42,671 nt of DNA, taken from positions 1 through 42,671 of the forward strand of contig CBFDCV010000002.1 of NCBI GenBank assembly GCA_965603395.1. The letters run 5' to 3'. Source of the stretch: CAYSWS01 sp965603395 (GTDB lineage: Bacteria > Patescibacteriota > WWE3 > UBA101185 > UBA10185). How positions within the stretch are numbered: the first letter of the stretch is position 1; every line of letters begins with the position of its first letter. A program made the position numbers and the translations under genes. Positions 23,146-31,550 of the stretch are shown piece by piece. The notes beneath the pieces were generated by a model. It had not been told where the DNA came from. It did no database searches and worked only from the letters and a program-made list of their open reading frames with translations.

Positions 23146-23562
23146 TTACTCTAGTTCCAACAGACCACTGCCGGTGGTTTTTAATTGGCAGTACTGGGAA
23201 ATTTCATCAAAACTATTATCACTAAACACAACTTGACCTAAAGAAAGGGGAATTTTACATTCGTTGATATAATAACCGCCCTCAGTTTCAAAAGTAGTTT
23301 GGGTAAGACAAAACTCATCTTCGGGACCTATGACGGTTAATTTACTTGAACCCAACCCTAAATTAACTTTGAAACCATCATCAGGCACACACTGAGCAAA
23401 ATTAATCGGTTTTTCTTCGAAATTTTTATTTGTATAAAGTTGCGATAGCTCTTCAGAAATATTAGCACTGGACGTTAAGTTCTCTTTTGGTCTATCTTTT
23501 AAAAAAGCGACTATAATAATGGCTAAAACACCAATTAAAATTAGTTTGTAGGGGATTTTCAT
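23146..23562 (-). CDS. Small membrane-anchored or secreted protein, unknown
   Basis: 138 residues: an N-terminal signal anchor (KLILIGVLAIIIVAFL), then a mixed beta-rich domain with four cysteines (FAQCVPDD, DEFCLTQT, NECKIPL, SQYCQLK) that could form two disulfides if exported. Not recognised. It starts 5 bases after the stop of the matrixin-like protease gene, in the same operon, so it may be a partner, inhibitor or substrate of that protease (inference). Confidence 0.6.
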   Translation of the reverse strand: MKIPYKLILIGVLAIIIVAFLKDRPKENLTSSANISEELSQLYTNKNFEEKPINFAQCVPDDGFKVNLGLGSSKLTVIGPEDEFCLTQTTFETEGGYYINECKIPLSLGQVVFSDNSFDEISQYCQLKTTGSGLLELE

Positions 23563-23567
23563 GTTTT

Positions 23568-24491
23568 TTATGTTACCACAAAATCAAGTTGTGCCAAAAG
23601 TATGTACAAAAGATTTTTAAGGTCATTTTTAATTAGATCCAGGCGGTTGTTTTCAGAGCAAAATTGAGAAATAGCTTGTAGGTCTGCGTCTGTAGCGTGT
23701 GATCCGGGGGAGGAAACAGGGTACATAATGGCAACCTGATCTTCCACGTGGTCAAGACCTAGCGCATGGCCTAGCTCATGAGCTACTGTGTGCATAAAGT
23801 TTTGGTCACTGTCATAAATGTAGATCTCAATTTTGTTAGGGCCTGCCATGTAGATGCCCTCCTCAGGTTTAACAGAAAGAATGTTGTTAAATTTTTCTAC
23901 CTCTTTATTAACGGATTCCACTTCCTGATTAACTTTTTGGGCAGTTAGATTAAGTTTTTCAGCCATGGAGTTTATGTTTTCGATTTCTCTTTGCAGTCTT
24001 CCCTGTTTTTTAGTCAACGTATCATAAACATCTTGAGGAGCTCCACCTTTTTGGTTCCAGTAATTAATCTCATTATTGAGCTCGTCAAGGTTGGTTTGAA
24101 GATCTGCCCTTTTGTCTTCGAACTCCTTTGCACTCATCATGAGATCCTCTCTTTTTGCATCAAGATCCTCTCTTTGTTCATTAATATTGGCCAAAGATCC
24201 CTGCCTCTCATCAAAAACCAGACTTATTTCCAGTTTTGAATTCTGATCATAAACAAAAAGGTCTTTGCCGATCAACTCGTTCCACAGCAGACCCGCTTTT
24301 TTTGTGTTTTCCACCACTTCGCTTCTTGATTTTTCGAATTTCTGGTCGATAGAACCTACTTTATAGGTAATGGGGCTGTCGCAAAAAGAAAAGTTTATCC
24401 AGCGGTCAAAAATTTTATAAAGATCATTTTTGTAAAGAAATATTGCCGCTAAAGATATGAGTACCAAAAGAAACAGCAGGAATTTTTTCAT
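23568..24491 (-). CDS. Matrixin-like zinc metalloprotease with a coiled-coil insert
   Basis: An N-terminal signal anchor (about 1-19) comes first. The zinc motif HTVAHELGHALGLDH (HExGHxxGxxH) and a Met-turn AIMYP lie near residues 233-257, the metzincin/matrixin pattern. Between the first strands of the domain (about 65-95) and the active site sits an approximately 100-residue, Glu/Lys/Asn-rich heptad-like region (about 95-200) that reads as an antiparallel coiled coil. Predicted to act at the outer surface. Minus-strand TAAAAT is 8 bases before the ATG. It is followed by the 138-residue small protein gene. Confidence 0.8.
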   Translation of the reverse strand: MKKFLLFLLVLISLAAIFLYKNDLYKIFDRWINFSFCDSPITYKVGSIDQKFEKSRSEVVENTKKAGLLWNELIGKDLFVYDQNSKLEISLVFDERQGSLANINEQREDLDAKREDLMMSAKEFEDKRADLQTNLDELNNEINYWNQKGGAPQDVYDTLTKKQGRLQREIENINSMAEKLNLTAQKVNQEVESVNKEVEKFNNILSVKPEEGIYMAGPNKIEIYIYDSDQNFMHTVAHELGHALGLDHVEDQVAIMYPVSSPGSHATDADLQAISQFCSENNRLDLIKNDLKNLLYILLAQLDFVVT

Positions 24492-24499
24492 ACTTTATT

Positions 24500-24505
24500 A
24501 TTTTA
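24500..24505 (-). promoter_or_regulatory. -10 hexamer, leaderless-type start of the protease gene
   Basis: TAAAAT on the minus strand, 8 bases before ATG 24491. Confidence 0.45.
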
Positions 24506-24525
24506 TCACTACAATCCGGACAAGC

Positions 24526-24870
24526 TTAGTTCGTTTGCCAAAGCCCCATGATATTTCCTTCTGTGTCTTCAAAAGTAGCCAGCCAACCGTAGCCGGGAAC
24601 CTCGATTTTTGGTGTTATCATCTTCCCGCCGTACTTTCTTACGCTGTTTATGTATTTGTCTATATCATCAACGCCTACGTAGTTAGTAATTTTTTGATCA
24701 GCCTGTTTTTGTCCCATACCCCCTGCTAGAGCTCCTTTTTCTGTTGTTATGTCGTAGTATTCCATGTCGCCAGGCATCTTATCAATTTTCCAGGCGAATA
24801 AGTTTTCGTAGAATTTTTTGGCTCTTTGAATGTTATCTGCAGGGATGTCAAAATGTTCGATTTTTGGCAT
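24526..24870 (-). CDS. VOC (glyoxalase/bleomycin-resistance fold) family protein
   Basis: 114 residues: IEHFDIPADNIQRAKKFYENLFAWKID is the first beta-alpha-beta unit with a metal-ligand-like His, and PGYGWLATFEDTEGNIMGLWQ is the second with the terminal Glu position. The small single-domain layout resembles VOC proteins of unknown substrate found in many bacteria. It is separated from the protease by 34 bases on the same strand. Confidence 0.85.
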   Translation of the reverse strand: MPKIEHFDIPADNIQRAKKFYENLFAWKIDKMPGDMEYYDITTEKGALAGGMGQKQADQKITNYVGVDDIDKYINSVRKYGGKMITPKIEVPGYGWLATFEDTEGNIMGLWQTN

Positions 24871-24935
24871 ATGTTATTTCCAAATTTGTTACCTGTTGAC
24901 TTATTATTACACGCTTTTGTTAAAGGTTTAAGTCT

Positions 24936-24964
24936 TTGACACATTAATTAATCTCCCATAGACT
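24936..24964 (+). promoter_or_regulatory. Sigma-70-type promoter of the 2-oxoacid oxidation operon
   Basis: TTGACA (24936-24941), 17-base spacer, TAGACT (24959-24964), then 6 bases to ATG 24971. The transcription start should coincide with the start codon. Confidence 0.65.
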
Positions 24965-24970
24965 AAACGT

Positions 24971-27841
24971 ATGCCCACAGAATTAGTAAGTTTTTTTTAT
25001 CCAAAATCAGTGGCTATAATAGGTGCTTCCAGGTCTCCCGAGAAATTAGGTACCATTATTTTAAAAAACATAAGGGAAAGTGGTTTTACTGGGAAAATAT
25101 ACCCGGTTAATCCTCATGCGGACAGTATAAATGATATTAAAGCTTACCCTGACATTACAAAACTGCCCGAAACACCGGAACTGGTGATCATATCAATACC
25201 GTCTTGTCAGGTAGTGGAGGTTTTAAAGCAAGTAGGCGAAAAAGGCACCAAAAACGTAGTAGTTTTATCAGCCGGGTTTAAAGAAATCGGTGAGGAAGGT
25301 GCGAAACTAGAAAAAAACCTGGTAGAAATAGTAAAAAAGCATGAAATCAACCTTTTAGGGCCAAATTGTCTGGGTTTTGTCAATAATCTCGCCCCTATTA
25401 ACGCTACGTTTGGCGAGCCGGTTAAGCAGGTTGGAAATTTACGTTTTATTACTCAATCCGGAGCCATTGCGGCGGGACTTTTTGATTGGTGTAATTTTGT
25501 AGGTTTAGGTTTAAGTGAATTTGTCACATTAGGCAACAAAGCCGGTTTGAGTGAAAACAACATCTTGAGATATTTTCACGAACAAGATCAGAATACTTTA
25601 GCCAACCACAACGGTGAGGGATTATCTAGCCTCTCACCCATTGGTTTATATTTGGAATCTTTAGCAGATGGGAAAGAATTTTTACGCTTGGCTAAAGAAA
25701 TTACTAAAACCAATCCTGTTTTTGTCATCAAACCCGGAAAAACCAAAGCAGCGGCTAAAGCCATGCAGTCCCATACGGGCGCCATTGCCGGTGAGGATGA
25801 TGTGTTAGACGCTGTTTTAAAACATGCTGGAGTTGTAAGATGTCAGACTTTGGAAGATTTTTTCGATGTTGCCAGAGCCTTTGCTTGGGAAGATTTACCC
25901 CAGGGTCCTAAAGTAGCAGTTGTTTCCAATGCCGGAGGCCCGGCAGTTATAAGTGCGGATGCGGTTATTCAGGAAGGGTTGGAATTAGCAGAATTTGATC
26001 AACTCACTAAAGATAAATTAACCGAAGCTCTACCAAGATCAGCAAGCATAGTAAATCCGGTTGATGTGCTCGGGGACGCACTAGCTGATAGGTTTTCCCA
26101 AGCCATTGAAGCGGTATTGCAGACAGATGATGTACATTCTTTGGTAGTGATCTTAACCCCGCAAATCATGACACAGATAGCCCAAACAGCTGAAACCATC
26201 GGTAATTTATCCAAAAAATACAAAAAACCCATATTTTGCTCATTTATAGGTGGAAAACTGGTAGCGGAAGGTGAACAAAAATTGAATGAATATAAAATAC
26301 CCTCTTTTAGATACCCGGAAAGAGCCATTGCAGCCGTAGGAGCTATGTGGAAATTTAAAAAATACCAACTTGAAGCCCATGAGGATGGATTTGTAGAAGA
26401 AACCGTGCAATTGGAATCAGACGACAACTCTTGCCGTGCCGCTATACAAGAGGCCGTAAACAAAAAATACAAAACATTGGATAATCTCATGGCTGATAAA
26501 GTATTATGCTCGGCTGGAATAAAATCGCCGCCAACCAAGGCAGCCGCTAGTTTGGACGAGGCCAAAGAATTTGCAAAAGAACATGGCTGGCCTGTTGTTT
26601 TGAAACTATCATCTCCCGGATTGTTGCACAAAAAAGAAGTGGGCGGCGTGGTGCTGGATATATTAAATGAAAAACAACTGGATGAAGCTTGGCATATGCT
26701 GGAAAGAAAAGTCGAACAGTTGGACCGGGGAATTAAGGAACATTTGGTTTTCCAAATCCAAAAAGACATTCAAAATGGCGTAGAAGTGATAGTTGGCTTC
26801 AAGCATGATCCAACTTTTGGTCCGGTATTGCTTTTTGGAGCCGGCGGATCTTATGCGGAATTAATCGATGATAAAAACTTACATTTACTACCTATAACAC
26901 GTCAGCAAGTTGTTGAGTTAGTGCAAAAATCTAAAATTTACGAAATACTAAAAGGCCATGAAGGTGAGCCACCTTATTCCTTGGAAAAACTGTATGATCT
27001 GATCTTACGTGTTGCTAAGCTGGAAACCATGATTCCTGAGGCTGAGGATATAGAAATCAATCCGGTTATAGTAACATTAAATGATGTGTGGGCTGTGGAT
27101 GGAAAAATCATTATGAAAGAAATCGAACAAAAAACAACTCCAAATCCTCCAACCATGAAAACAGCTACTGCTACTAAACATGAGGTGTTGGCAGCGTATT
27201 TTCATTATTATGAGGTGGAAACTGAAGAACCGTTTGATTTCAAACCCGGGCAGTATATTAGTGTTAAGGTAGCGCCGGATGCCATCAGGGCATATTCTAT
27301 TACTACCAAACTGGGACCTAACAAATTTGCCTTGTTGGTGGATATTAGACCGGGCGGACCGGGCTCAAAGTTTTTCGAGAGTTTAAAACCTGGCGATAAA
27401 CTGCCCTTTTTAGGACCTTTTGGAAAGTTCACTCTTGAATTGGAAGAAAGTGTGGAACAACTACTGTTTTTAGGTACAGGATCAGGTATGAGCGCACTTA
27501 GGTGCATGATAGATTCGGCCCTAAAAGAGCAAGGAGTGAAAACACCTATGAAATTATATTTTGGGCTTACTTTTCCTCATGAGATCTTTTGGCAGGATTA
27601 TTTTGAAAATCTTAAAAAAGAGTACCCAAACTTTGATTATGATATTGCTATATTCAAACCTGATGAATCTTGGACCGGGCACACAGGATTTATCACAGAA
27701 TATGTAAAGCAGGACTTCCCGGATACTAGTAAAAGTGTGGCCTATTTGTGTGGTCACAGAGCTATGATCGCTGACGCTAGTGAGTTATTGCAGGCCAACG
27801 GCTGCCCCAAAGAAAGAATTTTTACAGAAAGGTTTGTGTAA
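24971..27841 (+). CDS. ADP-forming acyl-CoA synthetase fused to a ferredoxin-NAD(P)+ reductase-like domain
   Basis: 956 residues in three parts. Residues 1-~465: CoA-binding alpha part (GASRSPEKLGTIILKNI; catalytic His268 in SHTGAIAG). Residues ~490-715: ATP-grasp beta part (VVLKLSSPGLLHKKEVGGV with the second phosphate-carrying His553). The alpha-beta fusion is known for ADP-forming acetyl-CoA synthetases, which convert acyl-CoA, ADP and phosphate to the acid, CoA and ATP. Residues ~729-956: an FNR fold with FAD motif RAYSITT, GPGSKFF, NAD(P) loop GTGSGMSALRCMI and a YLCGHRAMI end; no 2Fe-2S cysteines as in HydG/PyrK. It is followed by KorA with a 1-base overlap. I do not know a described protein with this architecture. 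Confidence 0.88.
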   Translation: MPTELVSFFYPKSVAIIGASRSPEKLGTIILKNIRESGFTGKIYPVNPHADSINDIKAYPDITKLPETPELVIISIPSCQVVEVLKQVGEKGTKNVVVLSAGFKEIGEEGAKLEKNLVEIVKKHEINLLGPNCLGFVNNLAPINATFGEPVKQVGNLRFITQSGAIAAGLFDWCNFVGLGLSEFVTLGNKAGLSENNILRYFHEQDQNTLANHNGEGLSSLSPIGLYLESLADGKEFLRLAKEITKTNPVFVIKPGKTKAAAKAMQSHTGAIAGEDDVLDAVLKHAGVVRCQTLEDFFDVARAFAWEDLPQGPKVAVVSNAGGPAVISADAVIQEGLELAEFDQLTKDKLTEALPRSASIVNPVDVLGDALADRFSQAIEAVLQTDDVHSLVVILTPQIMTQIAQTAETIGNLSKKYKKPIFCSFIGGKLVAEGEQKLNEYKIPSFRYPERAIAAVGAMWKFKKYQLEAHEDGFVEETVQLESDDNSCRAAIQEAVNKKYKTLDNLMADKVLCSAGIKSPPTKAAASLDEAKEFAKEHGWPVVLKLSSPGLLHKKEVGGVVLDILNEKQLDEAWHMLERKVEQLDRGIKEHLVFQIQKDIQNGVEVIVGFKHDPTFGPVLLFGAGGSYAELIDDKNLHLLPITRQQVVELVQKSKIYEILKGHEGEPPYSLEKLYDLILRVAKLETMIPEAEDIEINPVIVTLNDVWAVDGKIIMKEIEQKTTPNPPTMKTATATKHEVLAAYFHYYEVETEEPFDFKPGQYISVKVAPDAIRAYSITTKLGPNKFALLVDIRPGGPGSKFFESLKPGDKLPFLGPFGKFTLELEESVEQLLFLGTGSGMSALRCMIDSALKEQGVKTPMKLYFGLTFPHEIFWQDYFENLKKEYPNFDYDIAIFKPDESWTGHTGFITEYVKQDFPDTSKSVAYLCGHRAMIADASELLQANGCPKERIFTERFV

Positions 27842-29574
27842 TGCAAGAAATTTTTACACTAAAAATTGCCGGTATGGCAGGGCAAGGAATAAAATCCGCA
27901 GGCATTTTATATGCTCGATTTGCTAATCGTTCGGGACGGTTTATTTATAACTATATTGAATACCCATCTATAATTAGGGGCGGACATAATGTGATGCAAA
28001 TAAACATTTGTAATGAAGAGGTAACCGGTCCTAGCAGCAAAACAGACTTTTTAATTGCCCTAAATCAAGAATCCATTGATTTTCATGTGGATGAACTAAC
28101 TAAGGGAGCGGGAATTGTGTTTGATGGAGATGATAATTTGGATACTTCCAAAGTGCCTGAGGGCGTGAATCTTTGTCCGGTTCCTTTGTCTGCCTTGGCT
28201 AAAGAGGCTGGTGGCGGTGAGTTGTTGGTAAATACTGTGGCTTTGGGAGCTGCTACAGCTCATTTGGGTGGCAGTATGGATATTTTGAAAAATCTTGTTC
28301 ATGAAGAATTTGCCGACAAGGGTGAGGAGATTGTGCAGGCTGATCAAAAAGCTGCTGAGTTAGGTTACAATTTTGCAAAAGAAAATTACCCCAATGTAAT
28401 AAATGATACTTTAAAACCTGAGGACACTATGTCTTCCGCTATTCCTAGGATGGTTATCAACGGTAATGAAGCGGCTGCCTTAGGCGCCATTGCCGGTGGA
28501 GTGCAGTTTGCCGCTATTTATCCCATGTCACCTATATCAAATATATTGCATGTACTGGCTAAACATCAGGAAACATACGGTTATGTGTATAAACAGCCTG
28601 AAGATGAGATTGCGGCCATAAATATGGCTTTAGGAGCTTCCTTTGCCGGTGCTAGGGCCATGACCGCTACCTCAGGTGGAGGTTTTGCCTTAATGACTGA
28701 AAGCTACGGTTTGGCAGGCATTGCAGAGCTACCGGTAGTGATTATTGAGGGTCAGCGCGGAGGTCCGGCTACAGGAATTCCTACTTGGAGCAGCCAGGGA
28801 GATCTACGATTTGTATTACATGCTCATCAGGATGATTTTCCCAGGATTATATTAACCCCCGGAGATCCGGAAGAAACTTTTTACATGACCATGGAAGCTT
28901 TTAATTTGGCAGAAAAATACCAAACACCTGTAGTGGTACTAATCGATAAAAATATTTGTGAAAATGATAAGAGCATTCAGTATCTGAATATCAAGGATTT
29001 TGAGGTGGATAGAGGTAATTTCACCATGGAAAAAGTCGAAAACTATGAAAGATACGCTTTATCAGATGATGGAATTTCTCATAGATCAGTTCCCGGAGTA
29101 GGGAATTACTTTATTGCTAATTCCGATGAGCACGACGCTATTGGTTACTCCAGTGAAGAAATTCAAAATCGCAATGAGCAAATGGAAAAAAGAATGAAAA
29201 AGCTGGAAACTTGCGCTCAACAAGACATGCCCGAACCGGAGTTGTTCGGTCCGGAAAATGCTGATCTGACAATAATTTCATGGGGTAGTAATAAAGGAAC
29301 CATCACACAGGCACTGAAAAAATTCGATAATGTTAACTTTTTACATTTAACTTGGATAAATCCTTTTCCGGTGGCCAAAGTAAAAAAAGTACTGAGCAAA
29401 GCAAAACACGTTATTAATGTTGAATGCAACTTCACAGCACACCTGGGCGGTATCATCAGAGAAAAAACAGGTATTGAAATTAAGGACAACTTCTTAAAAT
29501 ATGATGGCAGACCAATCTATGTAGAGGAGATGGTCGAAAAGATAAATTCTGTTTTGAAAGGAGGCAAATCATGA
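27841..29574 (+). CDS. korA: 2-oxoacid:ferredoxin oxidoreductase, fused gamma-alpha subunit
   Basis: Residues 1-~185 form the gamma domain (MAGQGIKSAGILYA; EYPSIIRGGHNVMQIN). Residues ~200-577 form the alpha pyruvate/ketoacid domain (GNEAAALGAIAGGVQFAAIYPMSP; ATSGGGFALMTESYGLAGIAELPVVIIEGQRGGPATG). With the beta subunit it oxidises a 2-oxoacid (2-oxoglutarate, pyruvate or branched-chain type) to acyl-CoA and CO2, reducing ferredoxin. The substrate is not decided by sequence alone. ATG overlaps the stop of the upstream gene, and its end overlaps korB by 4 bases. Confidence 0.9.
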   Translation: MQEIFTLKIAGMAGQGIKSAGILYARFANRSGRFIYNYIEYPSIIRGGHNVMQINICNEEVTGPSSKTDFLIALNQESIDFHVDELTKGAGIVFDGDDNLDTSKVPEGVNLCPVPLSALAKEAGGGELLVNTVALGAATAHLGGSMDILKNLVHEEFADKGEEIVQADQKAAELGYNFAKENYPNVINDTLKPEDTMSSAIPRMVINGNEAAALGAIAGGVQFAAIYPMSPISNILHVLAKHQETYGYVYKQPEDEIAAINMALGASFAGARAMTATSGGGFALMTESYGLAGIAELPVVIIEGQRGGPATGIPTWSSQGDLRFVLHAHQDDFPRIILTPGDPEETFYMTMEAFNLAEKYQTPVVVLIDKNICENDKSIQYLNIKDFEVDRGNFTMEKVENYERYALSDDGISHRSVPGVGNYFIANSDEHDAIGYSSEEIQNRNEQMEKRMKKLETCAQQDMPEPELFGPENADLTIISWGSNKGTITQALKKFDNVNFLHLTWINPFPVAKVKKVLSKAKHVINVECNFTAHLGGIIREKTGIEIKDNFLKYDGRPIYVEEMVEKINSVLKGGKS

Positions 29575-30428
29575 CTACATTAGCAGATTTAAAAACACCA
29601 TATGACCCGAACTGGTGTCCCGGTTGCGGAAATCTACCTTTATGGTTGGCTTTTAAAAACGCAGCTGTAGAAAAAGACTGGGATAATACCAATACGGCTA
29701 TAGTGGCCGGTATAGGATGCCATGGACACATTTTAAACTTTACCAAGCTAACTTCCTTTGAGGGTTTGCACGGCAGGCCGGTTCCTGTAGCGTCGGGTAT
29801 AAAAATGGCCAATCATCGCTTAAACGTATTTGCTTTTTCCGGTGATGGAGACTCTTTAGGTGAAGGCGGCAACCATTTTATACACGCGGCTAGAAGAAAC
29901 CACGATATAACTTTAATTTTGCACGATAACGGATTGTATGCACTAACAACAGGGCAGACATCTCCGGCTACGCCTCATGGGTTGAAGACCAAATCTACGC
30001 CGCAGGGAAATCCTGACTATCCGCTTATGCCCATAACTATGGCTATAGCGGCAGGAGCTACTTTTGTAGCCAGAGGGTTTACCGGAGATATAAAGCAGCT
30101 GACCGACTTATTTATTCAAGCCAATGAACACAAGGGATTTGCCTTGGTGGATGTCATGCAGCCATGTCAGACTTTCAATAAAGTTTTAACTCACGAGTTT
30201 TATCAGCAGAATAAGTACTATTTGGGAGAAGATCATGATGTTACAAACAAAGAAGCAGCCTTCAAAAAATCATTAGAGTTTGGTGAAAAAGCTATACCTT
30301 TGGGAGTATTTTATAAAGAGGAAAAACAAAGCTATGAGAGCGTATTGCCCCAATTAGCAGAAACTCCTCTTATAGAGCATTCACCGGTTCGAAAAGATTT
30401 GGACGGGTTGTTCAAAAAGTATATTTAG
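29571..30428 (+). CDS. korB: 2-oxoacid:ferredoxin oxidoreductase, beta subunit
   Basis: 285 residues. DPNWCPGCGN and GIGCHGH hold the iron-sulfur cysteines, and MQPCQTFN the last one. FAFSGDGDSLGEGGNHFIHAARRN is the thiamine diphosphate/Mg motif (GDGD...N). It pairs with the gamma-alpha subunit encoded immediately upstream (4-base ATGA overlap). The single-subunit beta without a fused ferredoxin domain means electrons must go to a separate carrier, probably the ferredoxin encoded next. Confidence 0.92.
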   Translation: MTTLADLKTPYDPNWCPGCGNLPLWLAFKNAAVEKDWDNTNTAIVAGIGCHGHILNFTKLTSFEGLHGRPVPVASGIKMANHRLNVFAFSGDGDSLGEGGNHFIHAARRNHDITLILHDNGLYALTTGQTSPATPHGLKTKSTPQGNPDYPLMPITMAIAAGATFVARGFTGDIKQLTDLFIQANEHKGFALVDVMQPCQTFNKVLTHEFYQQNKYYLGEDHDVTNKEAAFKKSLEFGEKAIPLGVFYKEEKQSYESVLPQLAETPLIEHSPVRKDLDGLFKKYI

Positions 30429-30430
30429 TT

Positions 30431-30436
30431 TATTCT
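30431..30436 (+). promoter_or_regulatory. -10-like hexamer before the ferredoxin gene
   Basis: TATTCT 7 bases before ATG 30444. It could give the ferredoxin its own leaderless transcript in addition to operon read-through. Confidence 0.35.
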
Positions 30437-30443
30437 TAAGTTT

Positions 30444-30701
30444 ATGAGTGATTTCTCAGAAAATGACAAAATATTACAAATCGGCAAGTACAAAGTTCAG
30501 GTTGTAAGAGAACTTTGTATAGGGGCCGCTTCCTGTTTAGCTTTTTCTCCGGATAGCTTTACCTTAGACGGAGAGAACAAGGCAGTGATCACGGAAGGAA
30601 GCACTGATGAAGAAAATATCATCATGGCAGCTCAATCATGTCCCACCAAGGCCATTATTGTCGAAGATACAGAAACAGGTCAGCAAGTTTGGCCGGCTTG
30701 A
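30444..30701 (+). CDS. Single-cluster ferredoxin with only three cysteine ligands
   Basis: 85 residues. ELCIGAASC places Cys25 and Cys31 at the first and third ligand positions of a CxxCxxC motif, but the middle ligand is Ala28; Cys66 in SCPTKAI is the fourth. Ferredoxins with Cys-x2-Ala/His-x2-Cys usually carry a [3Fe-4S] or a labile [4Fe-4S] cluster. It follows KorB by 15 bases and is the obvious electron carrier between the oxidoreductase, the fused reductase domain and possibly the hydrogenase. Confidence 0.85.
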   Translation: MSDFSENDKILQIGKYKVQVVRELCIGAASCLAFSPDSFTLDGENKAVITEGSTDEENIIMAAQSCPTKAIIVEDTETGQQVWPA

Positions 30702-30709
30702 TCGAACAT

Positions 30710-30761
30710 AAAAAAAGAGGACAGGCATCAGTTATATTTAACTGAGGTTCACCCGTCCTCT
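30710..30761 (-). terminator. Intrinsic terminator of the DUF6390-like gene
   Basis: On the minus strand AGAGGAC (complement of 30755-30761) pairs with GTCCTCT (complement of 30716-30722), with an inner CAGTTA/TAACTG stem, followed by seven T. It overlaps the stop codon of the 30760-31476 gene. Confidence 0.7.
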
Positions 30762-31476
30762 AGGCGTTATACGCGTTGACTACTTCCTTGGTCCAGTTCA
30801 GGAGATTTGCTGAGTCTATTGGTGTTTTTGTTAGGTTAACAGCTACCCATTTTAAATGTACTGCTACTGTGTTTCCTACCTTAAGTGATGGCTTGAAAAG
30901 TCTAGGGTCGAATTCCACTTCTTCCCGGAGGTTGGTAGTAACCAGTTTTCTTCTCTTATTAGTCAGAGAGATCAGATCTACAGCGGCTGTCTTTTCTGAA
31001 ATTTCTGTTATTACGCCAAATCTAACCATGCAATTATTGACTCCACCAAGGTCCTTTCTTGTTCCCCCACTTAAAAAATGACCTAGCAAAACTTGATAAA
31101 GGTGCATAGGGATGAAATTTGCAGGTGCAATCTTTCTTAATTCATCCAAGTTCTCCCTAGGATAGCCTTTGACTACCATTTCGGAGAGAAGAAGCTCAAA
31201 ATGTTTGGGCTCAGCTTTATGTAGATCATCACTGCCCAACCAATAAGCACGCGTTACCTCCGGTTTAAATGCGTCAGCTGTGCCTATCATGCTTTTAATG
31301 GTTGTCAGGTACGGAAACATGTTGGCAAATTGACCAAATTCTTTCCTAACACCTTTGCATTGGCCGGTAAGAATACATTTGATGATTGCTTCTTCCGGTA
31401 GTTTTCCGGTGCCGCAAGAACTATTTCTGTAAGCTGGGTAAGCAAATCTTGCCGCAAGCTGTAGGCCACTACTCAT
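30760..31476 (-). CDS. DUF6390-like protein, probably hydrogenase-associated
   Basis: 238 residues. The opening GLQLAARFAYPAYRNSSCGTG and the later AYWLGSDDL are, from memory, like DUF6390 proteins (ARFAYPPNxLGYCGP ... AYWIGN), which I recall occurring beside [NiFe] hydrogenase genes; I could not check this. The C-terminal half reads as a beta-rich domain. An AAGGAGGAAAAG ribosome site precedes the ATG closely. Its position between the ferredoxin and hydrogenase protease genes supports a link, but no catalytic residues are recognised. Confidence 0.55.
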   Translation of the reverse strand: MSSGLQLAARFAYPAYRNSSCGTGKLPEEAIIKCILTGQCKGVRKEFGQFANMFPYLTTIKSMIGTADAFKPEVTRAYWLGSDDLHKAEPKHFELLLSEMVVKGYPRENLDELRKIAPANFIPMHLYQVLLGHFLSGGTRKDLGGVNNCMVRFGVITEISEKTAAVDLISLTNKRRKLVTTNLREEVEFDPRLFKPSLKVGNTVAVHLKWVAVNLTKTPIDSANLLNWTKEVVNAYNA

Positions 31477-31550
31477 CTTTTCCTCCTTTTTTGATTTAAA
31501 GTTCGTCTAATTTATTACTTTGTTTGTGTGGTATCTTAAAGTAAATTGTT

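Noticed and set aside
25999..26769. Long open frame antisense to the synthetase fusion gene
   Set aside because: It lies wholly inside a gene with clear catalytic motifs, is Ser-rich and has no ribosome site or -10; a shadow of the coding strand.
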